Positions 60,060 through 64,000 of a stretch of DNA of 64,000 bases are shown here, one piece after another; position 1 is the first letter of the stretch; each line of letters opens with the position of its first letter. Origin of the DNA: an uncultured Clostridia bacterium (GTDB lineage: Bacteria > Bacillota > Clostridia > Oscillospirales > Acutalibacteraceae). The notes beneath the pieces are model-generated. The model worked only from the letters and a program-made list of their open reading frames with translations. It ran no database searches and was not told the DNA's origin. The position numbers and the translations under genes were made by a program. The stretch spans positions 112,922 through 176,921 of the forward strand of contig CANQGT010000002.1 of the NCBI GenBank assembly GCA_947623505.1, read 5' to 3'.

Positions 60060-61334
60060 ATGGTTAGAGCTATCGTCGGCGCCAACTGGGGCGATGAGGG
60101 CAAAGGGAAAATAACGGATATGTTTGCCTCAAAGGCGGATATAGTTATTCGCTTTCAGGGCGGAGCCAACGCGGGGCACACGATAATAAACGAGCACGGC
60201 AGATTCGCGCTGCACCTTATGCCCAGCGGCGTTTGCAGCGAAAACACCGTCAACATTATAGGCAACGGCGTGGCGCTTGATATAAATAAATTCATAAAAG
60301 AGCTTGAAGAAATAAAAAAGGCGGGGCTTGATCCCAAGCTCCTTGTTTCGGAGCGCTGCCAGATACTTATGCCGTATCACATTCTGCTCGACGAATATGA
60401 GGAGGAAAGGCTCGGCAAAGCGGCGTTCGGCTCAACAAAAAGCGGTATCGCCCCGTTTTTCTCCGATAAATTTTCAAAAATAGGCATTCAGGTAAACGAG
60501 CTTTTTGATGAGGAAACCCTCAGGGCGAAGCTGAAAAACATCTGCACGCTTAAAAATCTTACGCTTAAATACGTTTACAACAAGCCTCTGCTCGATGAAG
60601 AGGAGCTTTTCGCCACCTGTATGGAATACAGGGATAAAATCGCGCCGTTCGTGTGCGACACCCACGCTTATATAAGAAAAGCGCTGAGGGAGGGCAAGGA
60701 GATACTGCTGGAGGGTCAGCTCGGAACGCTCAAGGATCCCGATTTCGGAATTTATCCTATGGTAACTTCATCCTCCACCCTCGCGGGCTACGGCTGCGTC
60801 GGCGCGGGAATACCGGCGAGCGAGCTAAAGGACATCGTTGTTGTGACAAAGGCGTATTCGAGCGCCGTCGGCGCGGGCGAATTTGTTTCGGAGATACTCG
60901 ACGAGGCCGAGGCGCAGGAGCTTCGCCTTCACGGAGGAGACAAGGGCGAATTCGGAGCCACAACGGGAAGACCGAGAAGAGTCGGTTGGTTTGACTGCGT
61001 CGCCACCCGTTACGGCGTTGAATGCCAGGGCGCGACGCAGGTCGTTATGACCGCTTTGGACTGCCTTTCGTATCTTGAGGAGATCAAGGTTTGCGTTGCC
61101 TATGAGCTTGACGGCAAGGAAATAGATTATTTCCCGACTACGCATCTGCTCAAAAAATGCAGACCGGTTTATAAAACCTTTAAGGGCTGGCACTGCGATA
61201 TACGAGGCATTAAGGAATATTCGCTTCTCCCCAAGGAAACGCGCGATTACGTTGAATTTATCGAAAAGGCGATAGGCCATCCGATAACAATGGTTTCAAA
61301 CGGGCCCGAACGCGAGGCCATCATCTGTAAATAA
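60060..61334 (+). CDS. purA: adenylosuccinate synthase
   Basis: RAIVGANWGDEGKGKITDMFASKADIVIRFQGGANAGHTI. Confidence 0.97.
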   Translation: MVRAIVGANWGDEGKGKITDMFASKADIVIRFQGGANAGHTIINEHGRFALHLMPSGVCSENTVNIIGNGVALDINKFIKELEEIKKAGLDPKLLVSERCQILMPYHILLDEYEEERLGKAAFGSTKSGIAPFFSDKFSKIGIQVNELFDEETLRAKLKNICTLKNLTLKYVYNKPLLDEEELFATCMEYRDKIAPFVCDTHAYIRKALREGKEILLEGQLGTLKDPDFGIYPMVTSSSTLAGYGCVGAGIPASELKDIVVVTKAYSSAVGAGEFVSEILDEAEAQELRLHGGDKGEFGATTGRPRRVGWFDCVATRYGVECQGATQVVMTALDCLSYLEEIKVCVAYELDGKEIDYFPTTHLLKKCRPVYKTFKGWHCDIRGIKEYSLLPKETRDYVEFIEKAIGHPITMVSNGPEREAIICK

Positions 61335-61342
61335 TACAAAAC

Positions 61343-61390
61343 AGGCGGTCAATAAGCCGAAAATCGGCTCACTGACCGCCTTATTTATTT
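61343..61390 (+). terminator. Rho-independent terminator after purA
   Basis: GGCGGTCA...TGACCGCC with inner AGCCGA/TCGGCT, then TTATTTATTT. Confidence 0.75.
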
Positions 61391-61400
61391 GAACGACCCG

Positions 61401-61784
61401 CTATTTTATCATCATCAATACCGTGTTGCGCAGGTCGTTTGGAAACTGAGCCTGCTTTACGGCGCCGATGATGGCGGTTATGAGAGGAATAAGGCAAACG
61501 AACCAGCCCACGCAAAGTCCGATTATCTTGCCCGTCCACGAAGCGTCCGAGAAATACACTATAAGCGTATTTTCACGAACGGTAAAGGTCGCCTTGATCC
61601 CGATGTCAAGGCCGAGAAGCATATTTATGCCGCCCACGCCCTTGTCAAAATCAAGGATAATGCTGTTGTCCAATGAAGCGGAGGTTACCGCAAAGCCGCC
61701 GGATCTGTAAAAATCCGCGAGATGCCGGGTAAACGTTTCAAGCTCAAAGCCCTCCGGAACATTGATCATAAAAGAGTCCGCCAT
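61401..61784 (-). CDS. hypothetical protein with C-terminal TM segment
   Basis: 127-aa ORF with GKIIGLCVGWFVCLIPLITAIIGAV; RBS-like GAAAGGAG upstream. Confidence 0.65.
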   Translation of the reverse strand: MADSFMINVPEGFELETFTRHLADFYRSGGFAVTSASLDNSIILDFDKGVGGINMLLGLDIGIKATFTVRENTLIVYFSDASWTGKIIGLCVGWFVCLIPLITAIIGAVKQAQFPNDLRNTVLMMIK

Positions 61785-61818
61785 AATTTTATTCTCCTTT
61801 CGTTATAAACGGTATTGT

Positions 61819-62151
61819 TCAATAAATCAAACAAAGCTTTATAATATATCTTGCGAGAAACGCGGCTATGAAAAGTACGCCTACGGTTATTTCGGCCTTT
61901 GCGGGGAGTTTGAATTTCTTGCGGAAAAGCAGATATATCACCGTTATAACCGGCAAAAGAAAAAGCTCGTGGGCGTGAAACGCTCCGATAAAATCGAATC
62001 TCGCCGCGTGCAAAACGGCGCTTGTAAGGCCGCAACCGGGGCATTCTATCCCGAAAACAAGCCGTATCGGGCATTGATATATTATGATAAGCGCGATAAA
62101 CACGGCCGCTTTCGCGGTATTTTTCATAATGCCGACCGCTTTTTCTTTCAT
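61819..62151 (-). CDS. DUF2752 membrane protein
   Basis: CPIRLVFGIECPGCGLTSAVLHAARFDFIGAFHAHELFLLP. Confidence 0.85.
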   Translation of the reverse strand: MKEKAVGIMKNTAKAAVFIALIIIYQCPIRLVFGIECPGCGLTSAVLHAARFDFIGAFHAHELFLLPVITVIYLLFRKKFKLPAKAEITVGVLFIAAFLARYIIKLCLIY

Positions 62152-62367
62152 TTCTCAAAAACACCCGCAATAACCGATATTTCTCAACTTTATTATACAG
62201 AATAACCGCGTATAAAGTCAATAGGACTCCGCCGGATCGGCTTATTTTTTGCGTTGGGCGGGAGCCTGTGTTTCAAACCGATTTATGTATTATTATGTTG
62301 AAAAGAAAGCGTAAATTGTATATAATATTTTCGGATGCGGCGGCAGCCGTCCGTTAGGAGGAAAACG

Positions 62368-63894
62368 ATGGAAAAAATACTTGTGCTCGATTTCGGAGGG
62401 CAATATAATCAGCTGATAGCGAGGCGTGTGCGCGACCACAAGGTTTATGCGGAGATACTGCCCTACACCACACCTATTGAAACGATAAAAAAGAACGGCT
62501 ATAAAGGAATAATATTCACGGGCGGGCCTAACTCGGTTTTCGATCCCGCTTCGCCCCATTATTCCAAAGATATACTTGAGCTCGGCGTGCCGATTCTCGG
62601 AATATGCTACGGCTGCCAGCTTATCGCGTGGATGGCGGGCGGCAAGGTCTCAACCGCTCCCGTTTCGGAATACGGAAAAATCGAGATAACGGCGAAGACT
62701 TCCCCGATTTTTAAGAATGTTCCCGAAAAAAGCGTTGTCTGGATGAGCCACACCGACTACATATCGGCTCCGCCGAAGGGCTTTGAAATCACCGCTTTTA
62801 CCGATAACTGCCCCTGCGCCGCTATGCAAAACAGAGAAAAGCGGATATACGCCGTGCAGTTTCATCCCGAAGTCACCCACACGGAATACGGCTCTGATAT
62901 TCTGCACAATTTCCTCTACGAGGTGTGCGGCTGCGCCGGCGACTGGGTGATGGATAATTTTATCGAAACTACCGTTGAAAAACTCAGGGCGCTGATAGGT
63001 GATAAAAATGTTATTCTCGGCCTTTCGGGCGGCGTGGATTCGTCCGTTGCCGCGGGGCTTTTGTCCCGCGCGGTGGGGAAGCAGCTCACCTGCGTTTTTG
63101 TCGATCAGGGGCTTATGCGCAAGGATGAGGGAGATTTTGTTGAAAAAACCTTCACTTCGCTGTTTGATATGAATTTTGTGCGCGTAAACTGCGCCGACAG
63201 GTTTCTCGAAAAGCTGAAGGGCGTTACCGACCCCGAACAGAAGAGAAAAATAATAGGCACGGAATTTTTTAACGTATTCTGGAACGAGATAAGAAATCAG
63301 CCGAATAAAGGCTATTTCGCGCAGGGCACGATCTACCCCGACTGCATTGAAAGCGGAAAAGGCGACGCGGCGGTTATAAAAACGCACCATAACAGGGTAG
63401 AGCTCCCCGAGGACGTGGAATTTCTCGGCGTTATAGAACCCCTTGCCGATCTCTTTAAGGACGAGGTGCGCAAAGTGGGCGAAAAGCTGGGTATACCTAA
63501 GGAGCTTGTCTGGCGCCAGCCGTTCCCCGGCCCCGGCCTCGGAGTTAGAATAATCGGCGAGCTTACCGCGGAAAAAATAAAGATACTTCAGGAGGCGGAT
63601 TGGGTACTCCGCGATGAAATGGCGAAAAACGGGTATGAAAAAAATCTCGCCCAGTTTTTCTGCGTTCTGCCGAACGTTATGACGGTCGGCGTTATGGGCG
63701 ATCACAGAACTTATGACCACCTAATCGCCATCAGAGCCGTGACCACGGACGATTTTATGACTGCCGACTGGGCGAAAATACCGTATGATATCCTCGCGCG
63801 CGTGTCAAACCGCATAACAAACGAGGTAGCCCACGTCAACCGCGTAGTCTACGACATCACCTCCAAACCCCCCGGAACAGTCGAGTGGGAGTGA
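62368..63894 (+). CDS. guaA: GMP synthase (glutamine-hydrolysing)
   Basis: [62 protein letters not shown]-terminal [15 protein letters not shown]. Confidence 0.97.
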   Translation: MEKILVLDFGGQYNQLIARRVRDHKVYAEILPYTTPIETIKKNGYKGIIFTGGPNSVFDPASPHYSKDILELGVPILGICYGCQLIAWMAGGKVSTAPVSEYGKIEITAKTSPIFKNVPEKSVVWMSHTDYISAPPKGFEITAFTDNCPCAAMQNREKRIYAVQFHPEVTHTEYGSDILHNFLYEVCGCAGDWVMDNFIETTVEKLRALIGDKNVILGLSGGVDSSVAAGLLSRAVGKQLTCVFVDQGLMRKDEGDFVEKTFTSLFDMNFVRVNCADRFLEKLKGVTDPEQKRKIIGTEFFNVFWNEIRNQPNKGYFAQGTIYPDCIESGKGDAAVIKTHHNRVELPEDVEFLGVIEPLADLFKDEVRKVGEKLGIPKELVWRQPFPGPGLGVRIIGELTAEKIKILQEADWVLRDEMAKNGYEKNLAQFFCVLPNVMTVGVMGDHRTYDHLIAIRAVTTDDFMTADWAKIPYDILARVSNRITNEVAHVNRVVYDITSKPPGTVEWE

Positions 63895-64000
63895 TTACGA
63901 AAGCCCGAAAAATCCAGTAACCATGCGGGTTTTCGGATTTCCAAAGTGCCTTTTGATAACAATTTGATAACAGCCGTGGGCGGCGGCATCATTCCTGCTG

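Noticed and set aside
62221-62368. Possible purine/guanine riboswitch upstream of guaA
   Set aside because: The conserved purine-riboswitch core was not found in the leader.
62650-63720. 356-aa minus-strand ORF opposite guaA (and similar long antisense ORFs at 1349-1894, 12879-13538, 15468-16112, 48165-48938)
   Set aside because: Shadow ORFs of strongly coding genes; translations are low in recognisable motifs and typical of codon-bias-driven antisense frames.

Overview
The window looks like the replication-origin neighbourhood of a Clostridia/Oscillospirales-type Firmicute chromosome (taxon inferred from gene content only). A + strand core runs dnaA-dnaN-S4 protein-recF-DUF370(remB)-gyrB-gyrA, then an LCP protein with a Lys/Glu/Pro repeat, then rpmH-rnpA-yidD-yidC-jag-mnmE-mnmG-rsmG-noc-parA-parB-serS. 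Two parS sites lie between noc and parA. Left of dnaA are an ArsR-regulated P1B-ATPase, a DUF421 protein, a CDF-like transporter, a metallophosphoesterase, an FMN riboswitch with ribU, a class II aldolase, and a degenerate LCP-like protein. To the right is a surface-glycan region (tarI/tarJ, a second tarI-like gene, a TagF/TarL-like polymerase, epimerase, acyltransferase, three GT2 genes and glf), with a GPH symporter and a galacturonokinase-like GHMP kinase. After that come cysK-metY-Rrf2, two ATP-grasp genes coupled to feoB, a stand-alone AICAR transformylase, purA and guaA. No tRNA, rRNA, CRISPR array or IS element was seen. The most notable observations are: a 20-aa uORF ending in Cys-stop in the metY/cysK leader, with an inverted repeat near the start site; a translationally coupled ATP-grasp/ATP-grasp/FeoB operon; a galacturonokinase-type motif in a gene that would be called galK; relocation of the rpmH-parB block to the same side and strand as dnaA-gyrA; degenerate DnaA-box-like repeats; a divergent LCP protein beside dnaA; and a possible integration junction at the guaA 3' end.
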